Shown here: positions 23,521 through 35,085 of the stretch, piece by piece | How positions within the stretch are numbered: position 1 is the stretch's first letter | How the letters are laid out: every line of letters begins with the position of its first letter | Position numbers and translations under genes: made by a program | The notes under the pieces: generated by a model | Told to the model about the DNA's origin: nothing | Database searches by the model: none | The model's input: only the letters and a program-made list of their open reading frames with translations | NCBI GenBank assembly: GCA_021234155.1 | Contig: JAJEKV010000200.1 | Span: 1-64,000 of the forward strand | Reading direction: 5' to 3' | Source: Isoetes taiwanensis | Lineage: Eukaryota; Streptophyta; Lycopodiopsida; Isoetales; Isoetaceae | Length of the DNA stretch: 64,000 nucleotides

Positions 23521-24629
23521 TGTCCATTTAATGGTTTTTGGTATTTCTTAAAAGTTCCTTTAAATCGGGTTCTCAAAATTACTTTGTCCTTTTTTCAACT
23601 AATATTAAGACATTTAACTTTATATAGGTGAAGCGTGTGGATCCTAAAAGGGTAAAATGTAATACCTATCCCCCAACATGTTTCAACATTGTTACCACAT
23701 GTTCTTATCACATTGTTACCCCATTGTAAACATTGTTCTTGTAGGTCAATGTTGGGACCACCCAAAGGGTGTTGAGGCCGAGACTACTAAGCAAATTATC
23801 CCTACAAGAGGGGTTGGATTGGAAGAATAAGAAGGTGAAAGTGAAGCACCAATGCAATAAGGAGCTAGTAGGTGAAGGAACTATCATACTAATGATCCTA
23901 TCCAAAATCAATGATGAAAGGTTAGGAGAGGATAAAGTGGGTGTGGCCATAACAAAGTTTAGAGGAAAAATGGAAGGAAAATTATCAAATCACCATTGTG
24001 ATTGCACCGCTTGTATTAAAACAATTGAGGTTCCATGCATCATGCCATGGCCTATAGCCCCCGCATTGAGTTTATAGGAAAATTCCTTTTACCTAGAGCC
24101 GAGGTTGTGGATGACACCGATTTTCTTAATGCACCTCCAATAGTTTCGCCAGACCACATTTTCGAGGGAAGATTGCACACTCGGTGGTGAAACATTATCC
24201 TAGCAAGAGGTCCAAGTCAAGTAGTGATTGTTCACGTGAAGCTTCGACTAAGGTAAGGGGAATGGAATGTTGTTGGGCTAATTGTGTTCGTAAGTTTTAA
24301 ATTGATGAATTGGTGGAAGCAAAAGCCACCTTCCAAGAGTATACTTGTGATGAGAGGAGGACTTACATGTACCCATTCATGAGCTTGCACTTCAAGATGA
24401 AAAATTTCCAAAGAAAAAAAAAATACCTTGCTAGGGACATGGATATGTAAAGTTGCATGGATACATATTCATGGCATTCCAATTTCATCTTGGCAAAATT
24501 GGCAAGCAAGTCATGCAAAGGGGAGTAAAATTGCATTACATGGAAATAATGGCATGTTGAGGCCAACTTCTAGGATCCCGGGCTGCTAGGGAGGTTTTTG
24601 AAAAATATGTTGAATTCAATGCCGAGAAT

Positions 24630-25421
24630 ATGCCACATAAAAGTAGGAAAGATCAACAGGGAAAAATAGTTGTCGAGAAGAGATTGCCATCCCATTGTAC
24701 CCGTAAGAGCATATTGGAGGAAGTGAATGCTTTGCTTCTCGAGAACTACAGGTACCGCAATATCTCAACTCGAAGCCTCCAAGAGACTATGGAGCAAGCA
24801 CTTCAAGCATGTCACTATAGACACTTCAACAACTTTGCAAAGTGCAACTTGTGTGCTAAGTTGAAAGAGATTCTTGATAAGACCAAGCAACCAAGCCAAA
24901 GGGCTAAGATAAGGGAGCAAATGAAAGATCACATGACAGACCAACTATCATATAGATCCACTTATTGGATGTGGAGAACATTATCATGTTTGGAACCCAA
25001 TAACTACGTTTGTATTATACATGACAAGATGGATCAATCGAAGACTTGTTTGCCACAGTATAGTTACATACCCAAGCAAATCAATAGAGCTTATCCTTTG
25101 CAAGTCTCTCTGACAGGTGCAATAGTGCATGGCTCGGTGCCAATTTATTATGGCCATTTTAGTTTGCAATTGTGGAGTGATGGTCCTGATTTTCATATTG
25201 GAAGTGTGATGAGGTGCTTGAGGAACTATGAGAGTGGTTATTCTGGTGACCTCGACTACATATGTGTTACACTTGGAGAATGCTGTATTTTTTTCTATGC
25301 TAACATCTGGAAATTCCCTTTTCCAAATAGTGTAAAAAGAAGGCAAAGTTACACCTTTTCCTGTCAATTCTTCCACCACGGCATCTATTTCCTTATACAT
25401 GCTCTTCTTGTTAAGTATTGA
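24630..25421 (+). CDS. Core of transposon-like protein copy A, 263 aa
   Basis: This is the longest intact piece of the copy A gene. Near residue 70 the frame has AKCNLCAKLKEIL, a C-x2-C pair followed by a helix. At about residue 130 it has CIIHDKMDQSKTCLP, where the Asp residues are candidates for an RNase-H-like catalytic site. This is followed by LQVSLTGAIVHGSVPIYYGH, a conserved-looking glycine-rich strand. Family members normally continue into an LQLDN / GHTxDDIDA region. That region is missing here, but a separate fragment at 54.1-54.4 kb carries exactly it. The C-terminal 60 residues from about 25240 look out of frame with the family. A non-functional protein is likely. Confidence 0.55.
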   Translation: MPHKSRKDQQGKIVVEKRLPSHCTRKSILEEVNALLLENYRYRNISTRSLQETMEQALQACHYRHFNNFAKCNLCAKLKEILDKTKQPSQRAKIREQMKDHMTDQLSYRSTYWMWRTLSCLEPNNYVCIIHDKMDQSKTCLPQYSYIPKQINRAYPLQVSLTGAIVHGSVPIYYGHFSLQLWSDGPDFHIGSVMRCLRNYESGYSGDLDYICVTLGECCIFFYANIWKFPFPNSVKRRQSYTFSCQFFHHGIYFLIHALLVKY

Positions 25422-25880
25422 AGGAAGTTTGCGAACATTCTCCCTTATTTCATCCTTTCCTTTTTTGCTTCTATATGGAACACTCTCTGCATTTTCATTA
25501 ACTAGTTAGGGTGCCCAGCTTTGCTGGGCTAATGTTGAGAACCAATATAGCTTGTGTTATATTGGGAGTTACAAAGACATTTGAGTCGATGAAAGTAATA
25601 CAGTATTGTGGCAAGCATTAAAGGGTGGATTCATGGTATGGTGTCTCAATTCTGCTCATTTTTGCAGCACAAAAATAGTCCAAAACATAGTTCAAGATTG
25701 TGGTTTGTACACACAAAAATTCAAATCATTTAGCATTTATGATAGTGCAAAAATAAAATTCCCTCTCTTTGGCATGATATCTTTCTCGAGAATAGGATCT
25801 TTTGAATTTGCCACACAAGCCAAATGCCACGGAGACCAAAATAACGCGGACCGCCAAAAAATAACCAAAAACACCAAAAA

Positions 25881-26235
25881 GACCTAAATAGAGACCAATA
25901 AGAATAGCCGATCTTGTGGATCGTGAGCTTGTGGATCATAGCCAAACAGATCTTGTGGATCATAGCCACCAAACAGATTGGTGGATCATAGCTTGCCAAA
26001 TCATGGGAAAAGATTTTGGGAAAAGCTTTTGCTATATGCAAAGGCCGATTTTGTTCCCATTGATTTTTTGACCTTGTGAAAAAGACCTAAATAGAGATTA
26101 TGAAGCACGCCGATCTTGTGGATCATAGCTTGTGGATCATAGCACAAAGATTGCTCTGATCATAGCTAGAGCTTGTGGCAAAGCTTTTGTTGTATGTAAT
26201 GCCAATTTTGATTGATTTTTTTGACCTTGTGGAGT
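25881..26235. repeat. 203-bp direct repeat with gatcttgtggatcatagc motif
   Basis: gacctaaatagaga starts at 25881 and again at 26084. Each copy holds runs of cttgtggatcatagc and ends near aaagcttttg and gattttttgaccttgtg. The copies are diverged. It lies between coding pieces of the copy A gene, probably in an intron. Confidence 0.8.
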
Positions 26236-26809
26236 TGGTTCAATCCTTGGTCTCTTTGAATTTCATGGTTGTAGAAATGGAAAAATGTCTTGAATGATAG
26301 TGGATTATCATACAGGGATTTGTTAAAGCATGAGAAAAAGTTTGTGGATCCATTAGAGATGCCAAGTATTGGGGATCAAAGGTGGAGAATAAACAATCCT
26401 ATAGATTGAGGGCTCAAAAAAGAAAAGAAAGAGGCTTTTCCGAGCATTTATAGGGCAATCTATGAGGAAAGGAGTCATGTTCAAAATCGGTGTGTTAGTC
26501 AAGTTATGGTCAGAGCATGGTTTTTGCATGACGTTAAAGGTAAGGATATAGATTGGTTGAGTTTTTATAAGCATGCTTCAAAAAAAGAGGTCTTCAATGC
26601 TAGAAGAAGATAATATACCCATCAAGAAGATAGTGGGACTAGAAAAACACTAAAACCTATACAAGATTCAGCATCAACAAACCACGATTGGCTTCATCAT
26701 ATTCTAAAACCGTGGAGTCTAAGAGACAGAAATATGGTAATAAAAGTTGTAATTTTTATTTTGTTTAATTTGCATTTTGTCTGTAAATGAGCTTACGCAA
26801 CACAATGTG

Positions 26810-27430
26810 GGTGGTTTCAGCAAAGTTGGAGATGCAAAAAGGAGATTTTATTTTTAGACATTCTGATAGTAAGTATTTTTTGATAAACATTGTAGAGTCT
26901 TAGTTCATAGCCTAACCTTTCTGGTTATTGTGGTCATAGTTTTTGTGATAGTTTTTGTCAGCAGTTCTTAAATTGTAGTTCTTTAGTAGAATTGTGGTTT
27001 GGAGTTCTTAAATTGTAGTTCTTTAGTAGAATTGTGGTTTGGAGTTGTGAATTTATATTGTTTGTAGTATATAATTATGATTTAGAGTTTGTGAATTTAG
27101 ATTGTAGTTTATATATTTGGATTTGTTGTTTGTGGTTTATGATTTGTGGTTTGGGGTTAATGGATTTGGTTTATCAGTGGGGTGTCTTAGTTTGTGGATT
27201 GAGTGAATTTTATATTGTGTTTTGTAGTTTGTGGTTTGTGGTTGCATGTTTTGGTTTGTGGATTGGGGGAATTTTATATTGTGTTCTGTGGTTTGTGGTT
27301 TTGCATTTGTGCTGGTTTGTGGTTTTGCATTTGTGATGGTTAAATTGTGATTAAGGATTTATACTTTGTGCTTTGTGGATTATATTTTATAGATTTGACC
27401 TGAATTATAGTGAGTAGAATATAGATTGTG
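26810..27430 (+). repeat. G/T-rich intron with ttgtggtttg repeats
   Basis: The plus strand is almost free of C and built from ttgtagttt, ttgtggttt and gtttgtggatt. A 40-bp unit (agttcttaaattgtagttct ...) is exactly doubled at 26963 and 27003. It sits between the exon ending near 26735 (donor gtaataaaag) and the coding-like block from about 27530. Copy B has the same strand-biased repeat type (49,640-50,090, minus strand) in an intron-like gap. Confidence 0.75.
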
Positions 27431-27534
27431 GATTGAGCCTTTAATAAAGTTTCTTTAGATTGTGGAATATACTTGTATCCCCTGTAACTAATTTTTTTCA
27501 ATTGTTTCATTACGATTCTTTACGGTGATGACAA

Positions 27535-28225
27535 AATGGAAGGAGTCCACCGAATTGAAGGTGAAAGAGGTTGATTGTGCCAACAACAGTCATATAACAA
27601 ATGGAAAGAGTTGAAGAAAATCTTCAAATCATTGAGGGAGAAGAAGGAGCATTATATGCAAGAAATTGTAGACATCAAATGCTTGATGCAAGGAATGACA
27701 AAGGAAGCACCGCAGTCCGCAAATGTGGTAGATATGAAGGAAGCGAGGTAGTTAAAGTTGTGGCATCATTGGTTGTTGTAGAGGAAGATCTTGATGCTAT
27801 TGAGAAGAGGAGGCAAGGGGACAATGATGAGATTGCAAAAACTCGCATCGCGGTCTTGAAAGGCTTATTAAAGGCCGCAATGTCCTTGAGAACGGGATTA
27901 AACTAGATCCTTATCTACCCGAGTCTATAGAAACAAATTTCCTATCCTATACCTGTATGTCCCTATTGTAGAAGATTCTTGGAATATGATGGGAAGCCAT
28001 CGCCCTTTGTTACTACAGAGTGTAACCATCTTTACCATATTCAATGTTTGGCCTCATTATTAAGGTATGAGCAATAGTAAATTTTGATCTTAACAATAGT
28101 TATATTTTGATCATTAAGCTCTTTAAATTGATGTGTATAATTTCTTGTTTTCAGTTATAGGGATAAGTGTTGTAGCCCGATTGAACTGCATCATATCCGC
28201 CACTTGATTGTCGCATTTACGTGAA
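27535..28225 (+). pseudogene. RING-like zinc finger end of copy A, with intron
   Basis: A Lys/Glu-rich coiled-coil-like part (EDLDAIEKRRQGDNDEIAK) leads, after a frame change, to ENGIKLDPYLPESIE. Then comes CPYCRRFLEYDG (about 27958), then TTECNHLYHIQCLASLL, giving C-x2-C ... C-x-H-x3-H-x2-C. A canonical intron (gtatgagcaa ... ttttcag, about 28064-28154) follows, and the next exon opens YRDKCCSPIELHHI, which could supply the last cysteines. This is RING-type spacing (established for E3 ligases generally). In a transposon gene it more likely binds protein or nucleic acid; ligase activity is not shown. Confidence 0.5.
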
Positions 28226-28505
28226 GAAAGTTGTACACTCATATGGTATGTATAAGTGGTTAAGCAATCAACTTTTAACATCATTTAATGTTGATGGTTT
28301 TGTTGGTTGTCCTTTTAGATGTCCATATGAATCCCACATATGCAAGCACAAGTAGAGATAAGGGATATCTATTCTCACGATAGAAGAGCAAAAAGATCCA
28401 AGTGGAGAATGCAACACAACCCCGAATTGAGAAAGAAGAGCACACCGACAATCAGAAAGTGAGAAACAAGGTATGTAAAAGTTAATAGTTTGTATTAGAA
28501 TAGCT

Positions 28506-29790
28506 GGATAATGGAAACCCTAAGCCCCAAACCCCGTTTATTTAAGTAGAGAAACCCTAACCTGCCATTTTTTTCGTCCCTTAGTTTTAGAGCCTGCTTG
28601 GTCGCTCTATGAGTCAAAACCCTCCCGGCACTGCCCTGAGAGAATGGCACCATTAGTTTCCTTGATTCGAAAGTTCGGTGGGATGGTCAACTCGTGTCGA
28701 GGAGCAACTCATGGATCAGGGTAGTCGATTTAATGGTCTAAACCGCTTTTCCAGCCATTGTAGCGAGGTTTAGCCTATTAAATCGCCTTTAGCAGCCTAT
28801 CTAGATCTCTAGATGAGTAGATACCAGACTCAAACCAAAGAACCTAACTCTATGATATAGATTAGATCTATCTTCTGTTCTTCTCAGATGTATATGGATG
28901 ATGTATCTCTGTGAACTCCTTGTATTGGGAAGGGGGTAGAGACTTTAAGCTTGGTAGTAGATGCTCCTAGATTAGCCTCTAGCACACCATGGATTCGGCC
29001 TCAGGTACAAGAACCACACCGGTTGTGGGTGAAGGGCCACTGCCAAAGGGAGGTTCGTGTTCTCGACTCTGAATCCATCCCTCGGGTGTAAGGCCTCCTG
29101 GGGATCATTGTGACTAGGTCTAATGGCTTACCACCGAGTGTGGGTAAGGTATGGCTCGACACCGAAGTGGTGTTCATGACTTTCCAAAGGTTCACAAATA
29201 CCTGGCAGTGGCCCTCTAGTCACCTTGAGTCGGCATGTAGATCTGGAGAGGGAGTGATCCCTACCGCCCCATCGGAATCGATGATGACCCCAGAATAGCC
29301 CCTTCGGCTATGCATCCGCTGGCTAATGTCGAGGTCCGACACTTTTCAGCCACCACCTACCGCAATGTGAGGGGCGGATGGAGTGGACAACCCTATGCCA
29401 TGTTTTATGCCGCCAAAATCCATTGCCATGAATTACATGCGCGAACGAACTGAGACCCAAGTAGCCGGGCCATCCCTTTGAGTGCCGGCCTTGGGTAGGA
29501 TTCCCTATGTGATGTGGCCGATCCGTCACATTTTAGATATGTATGACCATCCTTCGTAGGTTTGCGCGATATGATGTTGATGTATGTACTTCATCACGCT
29601 CATGTTTAGGCTCCCGCAGCTTGGAGGCCCCCAGGGAGACAGGTAAAGGACCCCTTCATCCCAGCAATCGCGGAAACTCTTCAAGGTTGCGTGCGGATAC
29701 GTGAGGGCCCTATATTAGCATGGAGCCGGGTATGGGGATGAATTGGAGCTTGTATACGAGTGCACCGTGATATTAGTAGGGGACGCCACA
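28506..29790 (+). mobile_element. LTR copy 1 (5'-truncated), 1285 bp
   Basis: Collinear with 38272-39580 over its whole length: shared blocks include ggaaaccctaagccccaa, tatttaagtagagaaaccct, gagagaatggcaccattagt and gtaggggacgccaca at the end. Compared with copy 2 it lacks about 286 bp at the 5' end. Differences are mostly 1-4 base indels. What follows the ...CACA end (aagggtaataatagc) is not a recognisable primer binding site, so this may be the left LTR of a damaged element or a neighbour of the same family. Confidence 0.75.
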
Positions 29791-30512
29791 AAGGGTAATA
29801 ATAGCAATGTTCTTGGGAGACCAAGAGCAAAGCACCGCCATGCTCCCAGAGTTAATCCTTGATAGGATCCCTCTAACCCTGAAGCGGGATTTTTTCATTT
29901 TTGTAGTTTATGCTAAGCTAGCAATGCTATGGGATTGGTTTATGCTAAGCTAGTAAATAAAGGTTAAGGGGATTGAAATTTAATATTAGGCACGCTTAGT
30001 GAATTGGAACTTAATAAAACTAAAAGAATGAGCAGGAGTAAGGTGGTCTCACGAAATTACTTTGGTTCAATAACTAAACTTTAGTTTTTATGGACAGGTA
30101 ATAAGTCGTCTCAAGGTGGTCTCCACATTTCGCTTCGGTTCAATAATCCAACTTTAGTTTTGTTAATGACGGCTAAGTCGTGGAGACATTGATGAAAAAA
30201 CAAATTGAAAAGTTATAGAATTTAAAAAGTAACTGGTAATTCAATCTTAGCCTAGATCTAGCTAGATTAGTATTGAGTTTTTCAATCTCTTTGAACCTCA
30301 TCTTAAAAGAAATTCAAGCAGATAGAATTGAACCTCCCACCCACGGTTGAACTCCCCCAAACCCCGCACAACCACCCAGGGCGGCATCGCTTGTGTTTGA
30401 ATTATAATTCTTAATTAGATTTAAGCTTTAATAATGTTAGATAATATTAATGGCTAAGCCTTAGATTTAGAACCAAGGCAGCATCTCGATAGACACCAGG
30501 ACTTCGATCGAC

Positions 30513-30728
30513 ATGATGCGCACCAAACAGACCGCTCGACTTTCTCGACAAGGCGAAACAGCCAGAGGCCAAGGAGGCCGAAGGAAACAAGAAGAGGAGA
30601 GGACAGAACGAGAGCGGGAGGCCAAGGCTCAAAAAGCAGCAGAGCAGAAGCTGGTCCAACATTTTGAAGACTCAACAGCCTGCGCTGTTCATGCGAAGCG
30701 AGTAACCCTCATGAGGGAAGGCATGTAA
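30513..30728 (+). CDS. Histone H3-like chimeric small protein, 71 aa
   Basis: The frame opens MMRTKQTARLS, matching the H3 tail ARTKQTARKS with the K4 position kept and K9 changed to Leu. It closes KLVQHFEDSTACAVHAKR plus VTLM, matching the H3 alpha2-end and alpha3 region LFEDTNLCAIHAKRVTIM, including the Cys and His of H3 positions 110 and 113. Between residues about 20 and 38 the chain is Arg/Glu/Gln rich (RRKQEEERTEREREAK), and the rest of the histone fold (alphaN, alpha1, most of alpha2) is absent. The frame is intact, from tandem ATGs to TAA. It lies inside the LTR-bounded interior. Without the fold it cannot sit in a nucleosome as H3 does. It could be a captured, internally deleted H3 gene, a decoy for H3-tail readers, or a chance survivor. 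Confidence 0.6.
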   Translation: MMRTKQTARLSRQGETARGQGGRRKQEEERTEREREAKAQKAAEQKLVQHFEDSTACAVHAKRVTLMREGM

Positions 30729-31859
30729 TTAGCTAGTTTAATTAAGGGAGATCCCCAGTAGATATGTTGTAAATAATCAATAATTTTGTTAATACATGAT
30801 AATTTTGAGTAGTTTATGTGTCAAATCTTGCTTAATTAGACGAAAGTTAGTAGTAGTAGTTTGTATTTTAGTAAAAAATAGGATACTCTCACCAAAAAGT
30901 GTGATATCTCATAGCTCGCGCCGTGGTCGAAAAAAAAAGTTAGTTTTGAAGCGAGGCAAAGTCGGGAGACTCGCCAAACTTGACCAAAAATGGCTCCAAA
31001 TTGACCAAGTAGGTCGATTCTGCCTAATTTGATGAGCCCATCACCCTTACACCATTAGTTTACCCAAATTAGACACCTTTGATCGAAATGAGACTGATGT
31101 CTCACAGCCATTGCCTACGGTCGCAAAACAAAAGTTAGTTTTGAAGCGGGCGAAACCGTGAGACCTCCAAACTTTGAACCTCCATAACTTGAGCTGCAGA
31201 GCTCCAAATCGCCTTGAAAATTGTTGCAATAGGGACCATTAGATAGCCTAGAATCCATTTATGACCTCAAATTAGGCTAGAAATGTCAAAACCCTAGCTC
31301 AAATTGACCAAAATTGCCCAAACCCTTGAATTGTTCTTCCAAACCGTAGTTTGTTTTGTAGATAGAAGCCTACCCCATTAGTAGCTCGCAAGTATTGCTC
31401 TCGCCCCAAGCTGATACCTTACTCCTAGATAGAAGTGCCCAAGAACACCCCTTTGTTATAGTCATCTAGACCTCAAAGATAGCAACCCAAGTCCAACCCC
31501 CCTGTTTGCATCACTCTCATGCCAAAGGCATAAACCTTGACCTAATTTCCCGTTCCTTCTAATAGAGTTTGACTTATATAGCCACATTGACATTGACACT
31601 CCCTATTGCCGTGGTACCTAGAAAGGAGCTAGAGTCTAGAGCTGCCAAGCCGCCCATGTAGAGATTGGACTCCCTAAACCAACTTTGCTAGGACCTTAGA
31701 GTATGCCTCAAACATCATGGAGGTCTTGCAAACAATCCTCATGTCATGCCATACCACACGCCCTAATATTCATAGACTTGTAGATTATAGATATGTTCCA
31801 AGCAATGCCGCCGAGCCACCTTGCTTTGCTTATAGCCTTAATGTTGTAGGAGAGCCCCT

Positions 31860-34800
31860 TCAAGTAGACCTAGACTCTAGGAAATAATGAAAGCAGCTGG
31901 GCACGGGCCGAGCCACGTAAGAGCTAGAGGCGCAACTTGAAGACATCAAGGTCCCACCATGTACAAGCAGAGCAAGGAGAGGAGACCGAAAGGCGCACTC
32001 TAAGAGAGGGAAGCACAATGACAAACACCTCAACCGACAAACGAAGAACAGACACCACCCATTTATCATCAATCTTCATCAAATGGGAAGAATATTTGGT
32101 AACCAACGGCATCAAGAATTTTCTAGGTGTCAAACCTCCGCTATCATCAACAATGTTTAATGCAGGTCACATCGTAAAGAGGATCTCGACGCCTTCACCA
32201 ACTCGACGCCTACGAAGTTTCAAATGGAAGAATGCAAGGCAACAAAATACAAAAAGTGTGAACACGCAGGGACATCGATGCCGGTTAGCATCACGAAGCT
32301 AGGGTCGGGAAGGCATAATCTTCCGCCGAGGGGAGAAGTCATGGCAACACAGAGAAGATAAAGAACCGAGAGAAGACCACCTCGACTTGCAGCCCCCCAG
32401 CTCAAGCGGATGTCGTGCAACGCCAACAAAAGGAGCCACCAAGCTAGGCAACCAGCACCTAAGGCTGACCAAGTTGAGCTTCCAGCCCCCTTGCACCAGC
32501 GCAGGAGACCAATGAGGGAGGAGACGATATCGGGGAACATCTCCACTGAAGGCCTATATCAACTAGGGCAAGATCAAGAGGAGAATATTCCGCCAAACAG
32601 AATTCGGACCCAGAACACCTAGAAACCAAAGGAAGGACGCACCTTACCACGCCACCAAGGAGCTAGATTCGAATGGATAGGAATCCAAAGGACCGGAGGA
32701 GACCCAGCCGCCAGATACAAATCATGCAAAGGCTTACCGTAAGGAGCCATGGTAGGGACAATAGAGATTACCACACTTCTAGGCACAGTGAGAGGCACTC
32801 TAATGAAGCAAAGCCCAAGCAACAGAGTCGCGACTCGTAAATTCAACTCCCCGAGGAATGACAATGCCCCCACCACCATGATCTCAGAGTCAAGACATTC
32901 AAGAATGCCCAACCGCAAAAGCCGATCCTACTCTTGCTTATCAAAGGCATCGCAACCCCGGCAAACCCGCAACGGCACACCGCATGTAGGGACGCTTGAG
33001 CGGTCACCGCATTCCTCACGACGAATATACACATTAAGGAGGAGCATCTTTCTCAAGGATCACATCGACGAACACCCTTCGCAGAATCTGGCGTGACGAG
33101 CTCGGATCGTACATGAAGCTCAACAATGGTAGCAAAGATCTCAAGGAACTCGGAGTCAACCAGAACGAAGAAGATGCAAAGAAACCAAAGGGTCAAATGC
33201 GATAGGAGGAGGGGAACCCTAAAGGAGTATAAACAATTAAGTAGATCTTCGTGAGTTGTTTTGAAAAAGTCGATGAATTAAAAATCCAATGTAAATACGT
33301 ATATGTCTATTGTATATCTCGTGCTCACAGATATGTGGAGAAACATGAGTTTAGAGTCATGTTTTAATTGATTTAGCGCTTAGATCGTGAAGCTCCTTCC
33401 TTCTCGACTACCAAAAGAGGAAGCATAGAAGCACAACTATAGCCCAAGATCAAAATGGAAGAGCAAGTACCAGGGAGAAACGACCAGAGGCCAAGCAAAC
33501 CTTCGACTCCAAACACTTCCTCGAAGTGCCCCTGAAGTAGAAGACGCCTCGGCCCACCCAATGTCGTAACAAGAGACAACACCGTCATGTCAAGAGCATC
33601 AGCACCGACTGACATCGCCGCCGTGGCGCAACACTACCTCTAGTAGCAGCGTATGCGCACTTGACTAACTTATGACATGAGTGGCCTCAACAATGGAAGG
33701 AGGAACACCCCACATCAACGAGCCAACTAAGAAGGCAACATCTCGACCCATAATTCCAACTTGTGGTAATATAGGGGGATGTGCTATGACACGGGTTATG
33801 ATGGAGATGCACTTACTAAAAGGCACCGCCGACGAGGAGATATGCCCCAACAACTAGGTGATGGCTTCGCACGTACTTACCGCATAATTAGAAGAGAAGA
33901 AGTCAACCATATCTCCGACATGTGGCACGCCAAACGCCCAAGGTAGAAGCATTCAACGCCTTAAACCACAAGGATAGCAACTGAAGCACCTTCTAAAAAG
34001 AGAGTTCAAGATAATAGCCGTGCTATTCAAACGACAAGAGTATATCTAAGGCGCATACTTCTTCAACGCAAGGGTCAAGCCGCGCAGATAAGGATCCATC
34101 ATCCCCACAAATATCGCCAGCAGGGAGAAGAGCCATGAAGCCTTACTTGCCGTGAGAGGCCGACATGCATAGAGAGACAAAAGTCGAACTGAAAGCCGGA
34201 GAAGTGCTAGCAACCGACTTCTTCCACGAGCCCCTAGAGGCAAATGAGGATCAAAACCGACGAAAGCACAATCAAAGCCACCTAAGGTACCTCAAGACAA
34301 GAAGACAAAGATAGCTTCAGGGAATGTGATAACGCCCAAGCCATGTGATCGAGGGGATCAAACAAGGAAGTTTGGAAGCTCGATGGAGAAGCAACTAGGC
34401 GAAAAAGAGCCGATGACTTGCAATACCTGACTTGCATGCAACTTGATGAACCCAAGGATGGACGATTCAAAGAACAACTCAGAAGAGAAAAACCCAGAGG
34501 AGTATAAACCAAAGGAATCGCAAGACCTCCTCAAGAGACGCCTCCAAATAGCTCCAAGTATCATGAAGGAAGAACAATTACCTCGAACAGGATCGAGGAA
34601 GCAGTGACTGAAATGTCAAGCATCAACGACAAGCACACCTTTAGTTGGAATGTGATGCAAAGCGTTGTGCCATAGCCGACAAACATCGGAGGGGCCCAAG
34701 CATATCAACAAGTTACCCTGAGTATGAGCTGACGACAAATAGAAGGATATAGATCATCAACACCATTGCGCCGGGAGAAACATGACATTGCCAAGGAGTA

Positions 34801-35085
34801 GGTGTGCAACTTGAAGGGAGGCACAAGGGAGACCTAATAGCTCTAGTAGTAATTGTAACTATGTAAGCTATATGTTTTGCATGTATAGTTTCCCTCGTTA
34901 TTCCTTCCCTCCCATAGCTGTAACAGATCAAAGGAAGAGATGTCATGCAAGTTGCGTGGGTGAAGCAATCAACATCCTCAACACTCTTCGGCAACACGAT
35001 AACGACAAACGGACTCGACGTATGAGACATCGATGGAGTCAAGAAACAATATCGGATACGTAGTCGCCTTTTAGCCGCCAAGACA
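31860..35085. other. Coding-like but stop-riddled stretch
   Basis: G+C here is higher than in the flanks. Several frames of 60-120 codons exist on both strands, for example 32220-32546 and 32619-32918 on the minus strand and 31937-32302 on the plus strand. The minus-strand set reads hydrophobic, Leu/Val-rich chains that shift frame every 200-300 bp, as in an old retroelement ORF. I find no zinc knuckle, YxDD box or integrase signature, and cannot choose the coding strand with confidence. Confidence 0.3.

Larger units (their letters stand above)
23743..28235 (+). pseudogene. Decayed DNA-transposon-like gene, copy A
   Basis: A long broken coding unit on the plus strand. After an acceptor (cattgttcttgtag, ending 23744) an exon reads VNVGTTQRVLRPRL, then DWKNKKVKVKHQCNKEL, to 24075. 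Further readable pieces include ECCWANCVRKF near 24265. The main ORF is 24630-25421. A later piece near 26400-26600 reads YRAIYEERSHVQNRCVSQ and VRAWFLHDVKGKDIDWL. Exons at 27.53-28.22 kb carry a coiled-coil-like part and a zinc finger. Stops and frameshifts separate the parts. The domain order (C-x2-C motif, Asp-containing KMDQSKT motif, C-terminal zinc finger) matches a class of DNA-transposon-like genes I associate with ferns and some animals; I cannot give it an established name. Confidence 0.6.

Noticed and set aside
24984-25400. Minus-strand frame of 138 codons opposite the copy A core
   Set aside because: The plus-strand frame carries the family motifs; the minus frame is its shadow.
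31860-35085. Gypsy or copia polymerase between the two LTRs
   Set aside because: I found no YxDD, RNase H, protease or integrase motif in any frame; calling pol would be guesswork.
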